Assembly: GCA_024663395.1 (NCBI GenBank)
Contig: JANFAH010000002.1
Location: 4,588,001-4,652,000 of the forward strand
Source of the DNA: Pisolithus tinctorius
Lineage: Eukaryota; Basidiomycota; Agaricomycetes; Boletales; Pisolithaceae
Length of the DNA: 64,000 nt
Reading direction: 5' to 3'
Shown here one piece after another: positions 1 through 11,152 of this stretch. The position numbers and the translations under genes are program-made. The notes under the pieces were generated by a model, which saw only the letters and a program-made list of their open reading frames with translations, was not told where the DNA came from and ran no database searches. The number at the start of each line of letters is the position of its first letter. Position 1 is the first letter of the stretch.

Positions 1-136
1 CCAGACAAATCACTTCTGTCGAATTCTCCCAAGAACACTCGGCCCTGTCGACAATTTACTAAAGTCTGACAGTCTGACAGCCAGGAGACGCTCACAAGCT
101 GCTTATTCGCTTCAGTTCCTGGTTAGCGCTTTGCTC

Positions 137-2569
137 ATGATTCAGAACTCACCGCCACGACCATCCGCATGGAAGGGAAAGGGGAAGATAACGAACGAGG
201 ACTACGATGACCTACGACCGACCATAACTTATCGTCACATTCTTTCTCAGAACCTTGGTGTGCGGGACCCTTTGCGCGTCATTGCCCTCTGCGACAGCGA
301 CGCTTTCTATGCGGCTTGTGAACGTGTCAGATTGGGCCTTGACGCCAGCGCCCCGCTCGTGGTGCAACAATGGGAAAGTCTCATCGCTGTCAGCTATCCC
401 GCTCGTAAATATGGCATATCCAGAATGGACAAAGTGAAAGATGCAAAGAAGAAATGTCCGAATCTTGTTACCGTTCACGTAGCTACGTACAAAGAGGGGG
501 AAAGAGAGCCTGGCTACTGGGAGGACATCGATACTCGGACCCACAAGGTATGTACACGCCCACCGCCATCATCCAGGTAAAGTTTGGTGATGACCACATG
601 GTTATTGTTGCAAGGTCTCACTTGATCTGTACCGGCGTGAGAGCAGCAAGATTATCAACATTATGAAGCAGTCGCTTCCGAGTGGCGAAATCGGTGAGAG
701 TCTCTGTTGGCTAGACCTTCGATACATAGCTGACGGGTGGGAAAGAGAAGGCTTCTATTGATGAGGCCTTCTTGGACTTGACGAGGCCAGTTCGCGAGAA
801 GTTGCTTGAAAGATATCCTTACCTGGCCAAGTTCCCCGACGACGCACCTGAGGGGGCAGACAGCCCACTACCTCCTCCACCGCCGATCGATTGGAATCAG
901 CTTGGTGAATTAGTCCCTCTGACTGCGTCGGGTGAAGGGTCCGAACCTCAGGATGAGATCTCAAACCATGAAGATGACCACTTTACTACCTGGCATGATG
1001 TTGCATTGTCGATAGGAGCGGGACTCGTCGCAAAGCTCCGAGAGGAAATCTTTAGGCAACTGGGTTACACGATGTCGGCGGTTCGTAAAATTAACCCGAA
1101 GCAGGCTGTCGTATTAACGTTGGCCAGGGTATTTCACGCAATAAATTTCTTGCCAAGGTGAGTACTTTCTAAGTGGAAATAAACCACTGAATCGCCATCC
1201 GCCTGCAGCTTTGTGCATCCTACAAGAAGCCCAACAGCCAGGTAATCGGTGTACCGCACCATAGCTTCCGGGCTCACACTAGAACAGACCGTACTACGAA
1301 ATGATGCTATCCCATCATACCTCCGACCCATGCCGTTCCAAAAGGTATGTGGTGCCGGGTTCAATGCTGTAAGTGATCGTGATGATGGTATCCAGATACG
1401 ATTCCTTGGTGGAAAGCTTGGAGATGCCCTTGCCAAAGAATATGATGTTTCAACAGTTGGTGATCTATTGTGAGTACATCTCTGCCAGAGCAAGTGTTCT
1501 TTTCAACAAAGTTGCCATGCTATCAAGGACGGTGTCTTTGGGTATGTAATCCCGTCCTTGCATAGCCCTTTACTGACTTCCATGGGTAGGCGAGATGCAA
1601 AATAAATTTGGTGAAAACGCGGTATGGGTTTATGAACTTCTGCGGTGAGAATAGTGAGCTTGTCTTGGCTTTGTGTCATTAAACTGCTAAATCCTGCAGC
1701 GGGATTGACGGAAGCGAAGGTCGATGAATTTCCATCTGTATCCGGCTCTCGTGTTAACATTCTCGTTAGTGAAAGAGAGGTCGGCTCTCTTTAAGAGCAT
1801 GCTGGCATCCAAGAACCTCCCGAAGCCTATAACGACGTTTGCTGATGGCCAGCACTGGATCCGGGTTCTGGCTGCGGAGCTAGCACTAAGACTGAAAGAC
1901 GCGCGTGAGGAAGTTCCCACTCTGTGGCCGAAAACCATTGTCCTCCATGCCCGGAAAGGTACTTCGTCCGGTCCGGTATGTGCTGCGTGCTAAGGAGAAG
2001 CAGGATACGAAACGTCAAAATCCAAGCAAGCAGCATTTCCGTTTACTAAAGACGTTAGCGTCGACGTGATAGCATCTGCGGGAAACAAACTGTGGAAAGA
2101 ACTTATGGGTGGCGCCGCCAAAGTCAATATCACGAATGTGCAGCTTGCGTTCACAGGCATCGAGGCCGCCGAAACCGGTCAACAGAGCATTGATGGCTTC
2201 TTCAAGGCCAGGGATGTCCACCATCAACCTCTCAAGCGCCATAGGGACAACGACGACGAATTATCCCCTACGAGGGCTGAGAGTGACATCCAAGACGTCC
2301 CAGAGCAGCAGGAACGATCTTGGACGTCATTTGTCTGCGACCGGTGTCAGAACCGTATTGCACTTCGAGATGACCAACTCGACTGGAGTGACGACGAGCG
2401 GGCCCGCGCCTTAGCGACATTGCGACAGGAACACGAAGATTTTCATTTTGCACAAGATTTGGAAAATGGCTCTCTGCCAAAGAAGCCGAGCTCGTCATCG
2501 CGGCCAGCGTCGAAACGAGGTCGGACAGTGGAGCCCCAAGGTATTGCAAAATTCTTCGGTAAGAAGTGA
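137..2569 (+). CDS. rad30: DNA polymerase eta (Y-family translesion polymerase)
   Basis: Y-family polymerase that copies across UV photoproducts at stalled forks in the nucleus. I splice 12 exons: 137-547, 615-693, 746-1080, 1128-1157, 1209-1241, 1288-1344, 1396-1469, 1528-1541, 1590-1644, 1700-1719, 1770-1958 and 2004-2569. They total 1863 nt, 620 residues, with every junction GT-AG and in phase. Catalytic carboxylates lie in CDSDAFYA and SIDEAFLDL; thumb motifs GISRNKFLAK and RFLGGKLG follow. The C-terminus has a PIP-like box (QSIDGFF), a UBZ3-type finger (CDRC then HEDFH) and a terminal PIP box (IAKFFGKK), the usual eta layout for PCNA and ubiquitin binding. Exons of 14 and 20 nt are unusual but restore the conserved palm sequence. 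The start is the first in-frame ATG before the conserved block. Length fits the family. Confidence 0.95.
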
Positions 2570-3081
2570 GAGGGCCATATTACCGGAAACGTGCGAGATA
2601 TTTATCAACGCTGTGACCTAACCTATTGGGTTGGTTCTGTCGCGAGTCTGTGGGGCCAGATTGTTATATGACTTGTGTAGATTCTGTACCTACCAGAGGG
2701 ATAATACTAATGAGGGTGACGTGCTGAGGCGATGCATTTGGCATGTCTTTGATTGTCTCTGCGATGTTGCATCACTGGACTGCACAGGTTATCGCCGATG
2801 TCAAGCAGGGGTATCCAGACATCGATATTGCCCATAAAAGTGCTGCGATGGCAGTTCCAAAAGTCCCCCATCCCAACGTGCTGTTCGCGGGCGTCTCGGG
2901 AGTCCTTTCCTTGTTCTTTTCTCTTCGTTTCTGCGGACTGGTCCGCTTTTGCTTCTGGGAAGCATTTTGTTAACGGCTAGACCGTGATATATCCTTTCAC
3001 CCGTTGTTCGCTGCTTCTGTCCGGTCACAGCAAGCATATTCCAGTTACATTTCTCGCTCAGGAATCACGAATCTTACAGGA
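2570..3081. other. Intergenic region without recognisable gene
   Basis: 512 bases between the polymerase eta stop and the receptor start. Only short overlapping ORFs are seen and none matches a family I know. It presumably holds the 3' end of the first gene and the promoter of the receptor. I see no repeat or RNA gene. Confidence 0.5.
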
Positions 3082-5739
3082 ATGATGGAACAAGTGCTGA
3101 AGGGAACGTCCATCGTCCCGGATTTTACTCCTCTGCATTCGGTGCAGTCCAAGGGAGCCGTCGTACGTTTCTTGAGAGCGGGGACCTGTCGTATTACTGA
3201 CCAGTCGCTCTGCTATGTCTTAGGTCACTGCTGTGTTTTCTCTCCTTTCTGCCCTGGCTTTGCTCTTTGTGGTGTGCAGATGTACTCGCGTTGTTCTCCG
3301 CAGAGGCTCGCCAGGCATATATGGAGCCCCTGAGAACCTATTGTTCCGAACGCACATTGGTCACTATGTCGGAAGTCTCCTCATCGGAAACGTGTTTCTC
3401 ACAATAGCTGGATTGATCGAGTTCAAATGGGGTCTTCAATCTGGGATTACTCAAGGTGAGCGAACCTTTTGTGACTTCGTGAGCTCACTCGTCCTCACAA
3501 TTGCGAAGGTGCTCTTTGCTCTGCACAGGGTAGGATTGCTCCGTCCTTTTTGGGACCCCTCTCCCCCATTCTTACAATCCTGCACAGCTGTCATAATGGA
3601 AATTGGGCTGTGGAGCACCGGCTTTTTCACGGTCGCAACGGGCATACACACCTGCATTTCCCTTGTTTTCCGCACACGTCAAGTTCCTTGGATTAACCTG
3701 GCATGTATTGTGCTAGGATGGGTCATCTCGTTTGTCGCTGGTACGAGCGTCTCTTTGAAGCCTCCTAACGACTCATTGATCGAGTGTTTGTGCAGCATTG
3801 GTCCCCCTGGAAAAGAGCAATTTGTATGGACCAGACGGCATATCGTGCGGCGTCGCAAGAAATTACGGAGTTGAACTTTTCGTTTTGCAGCCACTCCCAG
3901 TATGTCCTGATGCAATTCTTTCACGTGTTTCATGTCCCAAACTATGTGTGAAGATTTTTATGGGTATCGCCTGCTCGGGCGCGATATATTCTTTGGTTTT
4001 CCTTGTGCTGTTCGGAAAGCTCAACCCAAAGAACGGTGACCTCGAGATGAATTCTCAGTCTCAACATAGGTGGAGCTTGCTTTATGACTCCAGAGAATAC
4101 GTTCGTTTCATTGCGGTTCTCGCACAGACCATGTTCTGGTATCCTTCCGGTGAGAGTGATGCCATTTGGCGAAAGGTTGTCAATTTGTTTATGCTTGGTA
4201 CCTAGCGTTTTTCGTGCTCTTATTCCCCTTCTGTGTCACTTGCCTCCTGATCTTTTCTGGGCATTCTCTTTCTGATGCTGCAGATGTGTTTGCAAGAGTC
4301 TGTTGTTCAATGCTCGGTAAGTCCTCTTGAAGTGGCGCAGGAGCGTTGTCTTGACAGACCCGCCAGGTCTTGCCAACGTTGGTTTGCTGTACAACACTTT
4401 CCGGGTCATAAGACCCTTGTTTAAGACATCTCCCGCAGTCAGGGTCATGGCAGACACCGAGAAGACGTTTGGACAGAGCGCATCCCAGGAGTCACCAGTC
4501 CGCCCTGAGCCGGCATACATGCCGAGGAGGGACGTTTTACCGCCATCGTTACACCAAAGCCACTATCGGTCAGAATCCGAATCGAGCGCGAATTCAACCA
4601 CACAGTTGCTTGGTTTGAAAAGGAAGTCGTCGAAGTACAATGGAATGAGGGTGCGGCAAGCGGGTCAACCTTCAGTACGAGCACCGTCAAACCGGAGAAA
4701 GGCCGGACTCGCCATCACCGTACCACCGCTGCCATCGGTCGGGGTTCTGAGTCCGCCTTTGGTTACTGTCAAGCTATCTGCTGTTTCCCCTCCTCCGGCC
4801 AGTCATGAATCCCAAAGCAAATCTTCAGGGCGGGAAGATGCGAGTGGGGGGTCTCCGCACTTGATCCTTGGCGATGAACTAGCGGCATTCCCCCCGGTTC
4901 CCCTGTCAGCCTATCATGTACCCAACAAGAGTGCGACTTTGGCGTTGCGACTAGGATTGCCTACACCTTCGCCTGCAATTACGCCTTCGTCACGGTACAT
5001 AGTGCCTTTCACGGCTAGCCTTCAACCGCCAACCCCACAACCGCTATCCACTAGTCACGACAACAGCGAAGGAGAGGCTCCAGAACTTCCTGAAACGTCT
5101 ATCCCCCGTATCAGTGTCACTGCTCCAGGTGCTGCCTACCGACCTCCCTCGAGCATCCGACCACTTCCTGACCTCCCCGAGACACTCGACTCAGATCGCT
5201 CCAGTTGCTACTCAAGCTCGGCATCGTCTTCTAGTGATAGCGAAGGCGAGCACCGTCACATACATAGACCATCATCTCCGCGTAGCGCTCTGCGGCCGCT
5301 GCCGGCTGTGCCTCCGCCAAATGATGGCGACATCGCAGACGCTGAGTGGCCGTGCACACCTGGTCCCTCTACTCGGACCATCTCTCGCACCTCCGATAGG
5401 TCGGACGACAGACGAAGTCGGCGCACGACCATGAGCTCTGTCTGGTCGCAAGACAGCGCATGGACGAAGAGTCAGGCACCGGACAGCGAGGCCATACTTG
5501 CATATTCACAACTTGTCCCACACGCGGTGTTACCTGGCCACGAGCAGGTGAATGTCGGGCCGATGGCAGCGAAACGCGCTGTATTGCCCACGACTCCGCG
5601 ACTGGCTACTCTGAGAGGGATGCGTCCGGTCAAGCTCGCGTCAAGGCTGACTGTGCGGTTTGCTGGTGCCATCAAGAACCCGATATCACCTAGCGAGTTC
5701 ACGATTGTAAATGTGCCTAATAATGATAGTGTTGTTTGA
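3082..5739 (+). CDS. Seven-transmembrane receptor-like protein (Git3/cAMP-receptor type) with long Ser/Pro tail
   Basis: Probable plasma-membrane receptor of the fungal Git3/Dicty_CAR-like GPCR group; ligand unknown. Exons supported by reading frame: 3082-3162, 3224-3455, 3509-3529 (21 nt), 3588-3740, 3796 onward to 4149, 4206-4316 and 4367-5739. Hydrophobic helices include VTAVFSLLSALALLFVV, HYVGSLLIGNVFLTIAGLIE, the WSTGFFTVATGIHTCISLVF helix, the ACSGAIYSLVFLVLFGKL helix and AFFVLLFPFCVTCLLIF. The family motif YGPDGISCGV is present before helix 5. Between 3870 and 3953 splicing is unresolved: two very short introns would fit the family better than read-through. The tail of about 450 residues is rich in Ser, Pro and Arg with no membrane segment, so is likely cytoplasmic. 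It lies in tandem with the CIA30 gene, 167 bases upstream. Confidence 0.65.
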
Positions 5740-5906
5740 ACGAGGATTGAGATAATTTTGCAATACCCTGCTACTACTGTATTTTAGTTTCGAGTGTAAT
5801 TGCCATTCCCCGGTGTGACGCGTGTGAGCCAAACTGACGTAGTCCCTGACTCGTTCCTCACTCCAGCCCAACCTACAGTCAACTGGAACACCTCGACTAC
5901 AGGAAA

Positions 5907-6928
5907 ATGTCACTCTCGAATTTATCTGCCTACATGAACAGATCAACAAGATATGTCCTGGACAATACCGCCAAAAGCACGTCGCTTTGTAAATCCGCCC
6001 ACTCATGAATCCCGGCTAACCCACCGGTCGGTTGTTCCTCCCCCCAGTTCTCCGCATGGAAGGTGCCAAAGAGCCCTCTCGTGCACCGATGACGCTCTTC
6101 ACCTTCCAAACCCGCGAGGACCTGAAACAGTTCGCGACGGGCTGTGACGCCGATATTGGAGGTACCTCGACATTGCACTTTGACCTGGATGAAAGCCCGG
6201 AGCGGAATAAGGGCATTTCCGGGGATCTCGCTACGGCACGGTTCTGGGGAGAAATGCGGCTTGATGTACGGCCAGAGCTACGAGGGAGGATACGAGGTGG
6301 CTACGCAGGATTCCGGTCCAAGGTGGGCAAAATCCCGATCCCCACGTCGCATCAATCAAATTGATGGTTCTGAGCCAGCCACGACCCTCGCTGTTCGGAG
6401 AGATATGCGATGACGTGTCGAACCACCAATTTCTCGGGCTGCGCTTGCGACTTGGAGGTGATCCCCGTCTTCGGAACTCCTACTTCGTGAATATTCAGAC
6501 GGACGGACCGGTCACAACGGATTTATGGCAACACCGACTCTATTTCAAACGGAGCGATGGGGAGTGGGAGGACATTTTTGTGCGTAGTGTCTTACTGTTT
6601 TGGTTGGCTCGAGGCAATGCCTCTCATGCGAATTTCATCACTCATGTTTTCGGGCAGATTCCATTTGACAACTTTATACTCACAAATACTGGTGAGTTGG
6701 TACAACATCAGATAACCATGTTCCGAGAACGTATTCGGACGGTCGGGATATCGCTATTGGGAGGAAATAGTGGTGTGTCAGGTGCATACGACCTCGGCAT
6801 CCACTCCATACGTGCCGTCAACGAGGAAGACGTGACGAAGCCACCTTGTGAGTGTGTTCCCTGACCTTACCCTAGTCCGGACTTAACACGACTCAGCAAT
6901 GGAGAAGGATCCCTCCTTTGGTGCATGA
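5907..6928 (+). CDS. CIA30/NDUFAF1-like complex I assembly factor
   Basis: CIA30-domain protein, expected to chaperone early assembly of mitochondrial NADH:ubiquinone oxidoreductase. Exons 5907-5988, 6048-6322, 6379-6579, 6658-6847 and 6897-6928 give 780 nt, 259 residues, all GT-AG. Diagnostic CIA30 stretches are TLFTFQTREDLKQF, GDLATARFWGEMRLD, FLGLRLRLGGDPRLRNSYFV, DLWQHRLYF, IPFDNFILTNTGE and RTVGISLLGG. The intron 6580-6657 is 78 nt and open in frame, so retention would insert 26 residues; I treat it as an intron because the domain is contiguous without it. An alternative unspliced end is the TGA at 6862-6864. The N-terminus is Ser/Asn rich with few acidic residues but not a clear presequence. 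The last exon lies inside a tandem duplication shared with the Ras region downstream. Confidence 0.88.
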
Positions 6929-7850
6929 TTTTTGTAACTTCTGCGGTTGATCAGTACATGAGTGAGACCTTCATTTACAAAGCATTTCTATATGAGCGCT
7001 TAGGGAGCGAGAAGACGAGACTAGTAACGTGTACAGCGATGGACGGCAAGAAAAGCGCCTGAAGGAATGACCTTGGAGACTGTTAGAAAGAAATCCCGTA
7101 AAGCTTTCGGTAAAACGAACGAGAAGATCACACAATAATACTACCAGAGGAGCCATTTCCATGGTCACCGTTGGAGCCCTTGTGTACTCTAGTTGCGTCG
7201 CCTGGGTTGGCTATAACAAGTGCTCGCAGTGCCTGAAAAGAATGCTGAGCACCCTGTGATACTGTCTGATCTCACGAACGAGTTTGGAGCCTTGTCGACG
7301 TCAGTACACATCTTGGCCCACATTTCTATAAATCAGCAACCAAGGTGTTGTACGAGGTCTCGGCCCTCCGTTTATGGTGCCTATGGTAAATCAGAATGTC
7401 TGGTTCATATGTAACGAAGTCCTCTACCCATCGTGCCAACTTTGAACTTGTATTTGCTAACGACGAGGATGACCGAGAGCGAGTCCCGCTTCTTCACACG
7501 GAGAATTTGATGGAAAGTGCTGGCTCCCTCAAAGAACTTGCGGAGGTGATGGAGTACACGAAAAGGAATCCCTAACCCGTTCCCGTGTCTAGGACCCCAA
7601 GGCATTATGACCTCACTAACGATGACACACTGCTTTTTGTGAGAATCTGAGTGATAAACGTGAGAAAGAAGCGTTCCAATATCTGGTACAACTCACCTTC
7701 AATGGTCGGGTCATCCCGGTTGTTGGAGCCATTCTCGATGGATCGGGTGCCATGAGAGCAGATTTACTGGTGCCTTGGTCAGCATAAGAACTGGGAGAAT
7801 TAGCTGGAAGAGGACGGGACAACGTATCACCAGCGCCGACGATGACGTGG
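6845..7850. repeat. Tandem duplication, block A (CIA30 end plus Ras), partner about 8130-9370
   Basis: The stretch from the CIA30 last exon through the broken Ras copy resembles 8130-9370, which carries the same CIA30-end sequence and the intact Ras gene. Shared landmarks include the 'ggagaaggatcc/ggagaggtgtcc' motif, the sequence before the CaaX exon, and the 'acgaggtctcggccctccg' versus 'gcgagatcccgaccctctg' intron junction. Divergence and indels show that the duplication is old. Confidence 0.8.
7135..7850 (-). pseudogene. Degenerate Ras GTPase copy
   Basis: Broken relative of the intact Ras gene next door, same strand. Recognisable remnants are the STFHQILRVK and VILVVSKYKF segments (for [11 protein letters not shown] and [10 protein letters not shown]), a C-terminal exon relic near 7135-7200 and a P-loop relic near 7745-7770 where GVGKS is no longer encoded. 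The stretch for switch II (DTAGQEEYG) is missing between about 7600 and 7620. No continuous spliced frame can be made. A functional GTPase is ruled out by loss of the P-loop and switch II. Confidence 0.85.
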
Positions 7851-8129
7851 TACCGAAGTGTATCGGGCCCAGAAGTAGATCAATATTACCTGCTCCACAT
7901 ATACCCTGGATATAGTTTCTTTATAGAAGTAGCTCGCGAAGGAAACTGGGACAACGATAAAAATAGGATAATTAGCCTGTGTCAATTGTGACAAAAGAGG
8001 TCTGTGACACGATTCAAAGTGTCAGGTGTTGTCTGAAGACGTGCATATCACTATTAAGAGAGAGGAACTGTGTGTTGGATACATACGATCTCTGTAATAC
8101 TCACCTTCAAAGCAATGAAGTCACTTCGT
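7851..8129. other. Spacer between the two duplication blocks
   Basis: About 280 bases between the broken Ras copy and the second duplication block. No ORF, repeat or RNA gene was recognised. Confidence 0.4.
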
Positions 8130-8433
8130 GAGAGGGATCCACTGACCTCGCTCTAGTCAGACCTTACGAACTTCGGAAATGGAGAGGTGTCCCTTTCACG
8201 TTATTTTGTAGCTTCTGCGAACTCAATTCCAGTTGATCAACACATAAGCATAACCTATATTTACAATGCGATCCGCATGAGTGGCTTAGAGAGTGAGAAG
8301 AAGGCGGTAGAGACGTGTACAATGCTGGGCAGCAAGAGAAGTACCCAAAGGAATGATGGACACCTTGGAATTTGTTAGAAAGATGGAAAAAGAAAATCCG
8401 TATAACTACCGGTAAAATGATACTAAGAAAAGA

Positions 8434-9452
8434 TCACACGACAACACAGCCGGAGCAGCATCCTCCATGATCACCATCGCCCATGTCTTTGGAGCCGCTG
8501 TATACTCCAGGTACGTTCCCTGCGTTGGCCATGACCGGTCTACCCGTTTGTTGTTCCTGAAGAGCATTTGCTGAATTACTTTTTGTGATGCGAATGAAAA
8601 TTATGGGCTTATTCACCTTATTGTACTTCCTAATCTCGCGGACGAGGTTTGTGAAGGCCTCGTCGACGTTGATGCGCTGCTTAGCCGACGTTTCTATGAA
8701 TTTGCAACCAAAATGTTTTGCGAGATCCCGACCCTCTGTTATTGTTATTGTGGTTGTTGTTGATTTGCGTGAACAAGGGTTGTTCCGTACACATAAATGA
8801 GGAAATACTCCTACCGTTCATACCGACTTGGCGCTCATATTCAAGATCGCACTTGTTGGCAACGACAATGACGGGGAACGAATCCTGATCCTTGACACGG
8901 AGAATTTGTTGGTGGAAGGTACTAATTTCCTCAAAGGAGTTGCGAGAGGTGATAGAGTATACAAGAAGGAACCCCTCGCCCGTTCGCATGTACTGTTCGC
9001 GCATTGCCCTATTCGATTTAACAGGATATATACGATAGGAGAATAAAAGGCGGACGAAGTTTGACATACCCGTATTCTTCCTGTCCGGCGGTGTCCAAAA
9101 CGTCGAGGAGTGCGACCTCGTCATCGATGACACATTGCTTGCGGTACGAATCTGAGTGGCATGAGCACGATAAACGGAACGCAATGCTCCACCATCTGAG
9201 TATTACCCACCCTCGATGGTCGGGTCGTATTCGTCGACGAAGTGGCTCTGAATGAATTGGATGGTGAGTGCGGATTTACCGACACCTTTGCGGGTGCATG
9301 AGTTCTGGAGAGTAATTGGAAGAGGATGAGACGACGTACCACCTCCACCAACGACGACGAGCTTGTACTCCCTCAAGAATTGTGCCTAGCCACGAAGGAA
9401 ATCAGTCATTGGGGTGTCAACCAAAATAGAATGCCGCGTGTACCCTTGACAT
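8434..9452 (-). CDS. ras1: Ras small GTPase (Ras1 type, CaaX = CVVV)
   Basis: Membrane-anchored GTPase switch controlling growth, mating and cAMP/MAPK signalling in fungi. Exons on the minus strand: 9452-9444, 9385-9340, 9285-9211, 9151-9070, 9008-8815, 8735-8617 and 8556-8434, together 648 nt, 215 residues. Present are the P-loop GGGGVGKSAL, effector loop [10 protein letters not shown], switch [23 protein letters not shown] and a C-terminal CCSGCVVV with a farnesylation CaaX box and an extra cysteine for palmitoylation. The first coding exon is only 9 nt (Met-Ser-Arg), spliced at GTACAC to TAG. Downstream it overlaps the duplicated CIA30 end. This copy looks fully functional, unlike its tandem partner. 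Confidence 0.95.
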
Positions 9453-9673
9453 GGTATCTCTCACTGCTCAGAGAAGCAGAAGCAAGAAAACAAGAAACAA
9501 GAAATAAGTACTCGACGCTGGAGACAGACAATTGGCGGTGCAAGATAAAATGATTATGCGACGACCACAAACAACAGACAACACAACGCAGGGAAAGTAA
9601 ACCCGTGGATCACATTCATATACCATATTCCCCATGATCGCAGTCTCTTATCCTATTACACTCATCAAACATT

Positions 9674-10769
9674 CTAAAAAATAGAATTTATCAGGTCACT
9701 TCCAATCGCCGCACCTGAAAATGGGTTCCCAATCAGTTACTCCGAGTTTACACGGCAACGAGATAGATGGCGTGACTTCTTACCAGCGCCGAAACCAAGC
9801 CCTCCCGCAGCGGATTGTGCCATCTGAACTATACATGAGTGATGGGATCACGCGCGTTGGTTCCGATACGTACGGTCGTGCCAAGATTGCCAAACCTTCC
9901 CTGCTTGGATGGTTGCTGGGGTGCGGGTTGGAGTGGCTCCGTGGGAGGATAGTAAGGGGGTCCATATTGATGCGGCGGTCCCGGTGATGGGCCATAATGC
10001 TGTAGTGGGCCAGGTGGTGGCCCATAATGCTGTGGTGGCCCTGGGGGTGGGCCATATGGCTGCGATGGCGGTGGTCCGGGAGGTGGAAGATACGGCGGAC
10101 CAGGAGACGCTGGGTGTTTCTGCGACGGCACAGGAGAAACAGTATATCTTTGTACCGGCCCAGTTCTCGAAGACGATGTATCCGACTTGGGCGTGCCCGA
10201 GAAGGGTGGGGGAGACGCTTTCTCGCTGAATGATCTGAGCTTCTCCACATACGCAGCGGGGAAGAGCCCTTGCTTTCCAGCCCGATTGCGACCAGTCCAC
10301 CAATCTTCATTTGTCTCGTTGATGATTTCTATGATCTCACCAGCACGGAAATTCAGATCGCTAGGATCCTAGAAAGATGTGTGTGTGTGTATGTGTCATA
10401 ATGGTAAGGCGATATCGACCCCTTACCTCGCTCGTCCAATCCCACAAAGTCCTAGCCTCGACCTTCGCCTGGTTCTTGCTGGACGATAGGCTCAGGTTCG
10501 ATGCTTTCTGTGTCAGGGCTGTTATGGAGGTGTTGGGCGGAGATCCAGCACGAGAAAGGATCGCCAAGATGTCCCGGCCATCGTCCCGTGGAATCTGGTT
10601 GTGAGTAATGAGCAACTCGATGTTCTGTCGTGTCTGGGAGATAATGTGAGCGAATGCGGGCGATGGCTCTGGCATCTCTTCGATACTCGCTGTAACTAGT
10701 AAATGGTCCGAGCTCAAGTAGCACCGTCACACGGGCGGAGCGGCAAGTAGGACTACTGATCTTGGACAT
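9674..10769 (-). CDS. SH3-domain protein of the Lsb1/Pin3 type with proline-rich tail
   Basis: Likely actin-patch or Las17/WASP-binding adaptor by family analogy. Exons on the minus strand: 10769-10733, 10689-10427, 10368-9870, 9828-9784 and 9714-9674, together 885 nt, 294 residues. After an N-terminal helical module (SQTRQNIELLITHNQIP, GRDILAIL) comes an SH3 domain beginning ARTLWDWTSE and DPSDLNFRAGEIIEI, with NEDWWTGRN and GLFPAAYVEKL. The tail has repeated GPPPGPPQHYGPP motifs and ends MAQSAAGGLGFGAGAAIG, the glycine-rich terminus typical of this family. The first exon and start are less certain than the rest. A (GT)n tract lies in the intron 10369-10426. Degenerate and rearranged relatives occur at 11153-11667 and 40676-42099. 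Confidence 0.85.
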
Positions 10770-11152
10770 CTAAACTACAGCTTGTCACCCACAGCACTAC
10801 ATGTCTCTGAAGCAAATCTTGAAGGATGTGTTGTGCCAGCCAATGCCACTGCTGGTGGGTTTATGGGATGAAGTTAGGCAATAGAAACGGAATCTACAGC
10901 CAGACACAGCATACATGTAAGATCAAGTCCCTCATTACACACATGAAGTGAAAAAGCGTTCGAAATAATGTGGATATTGGCGGTGACCCATATGGCTAGG
11001 GTGGTGGGGGTGAGCTTGGAGGCCGAGTACAAGCGACACAGGAGACGAGCATCTCAGCAACGGTGTAGGAGAGGTATATTTTTTAAACTGGACTGATGTC
11101 CATAGACCATGTACCCAGCTTGCTGGGAGTATCTAGGAGAGACAGAGGGGTC
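10770..11152. repeat. Intergenic sequence duplicated near 41 kb
   Basis: No gene. From about 10880 onward the sequence resembles 41050 onward (for example 'acggaatctacagccagac' versus 'acggaatctacaaccagac'), as part of a segmental duplication that includes the downstream SH3 paralogue. Confidence 0.7.

Noticed and set aside
2743..2980. Short ORFs upstream of the receptor as its N-terminus
   Set aside because: The receptor frame starts cleanly at ATG 3082 with a good intron at 3163-3223; the upstream ORFs do not join in phase to a family match.
9909..10229. Plus-strand ORF of 106 codons
   Set aside because: Antisense shadow of the proline-rich tail of the SH3 gene; its Val/Met-rich sequence comes from the reversed PPG repeats.
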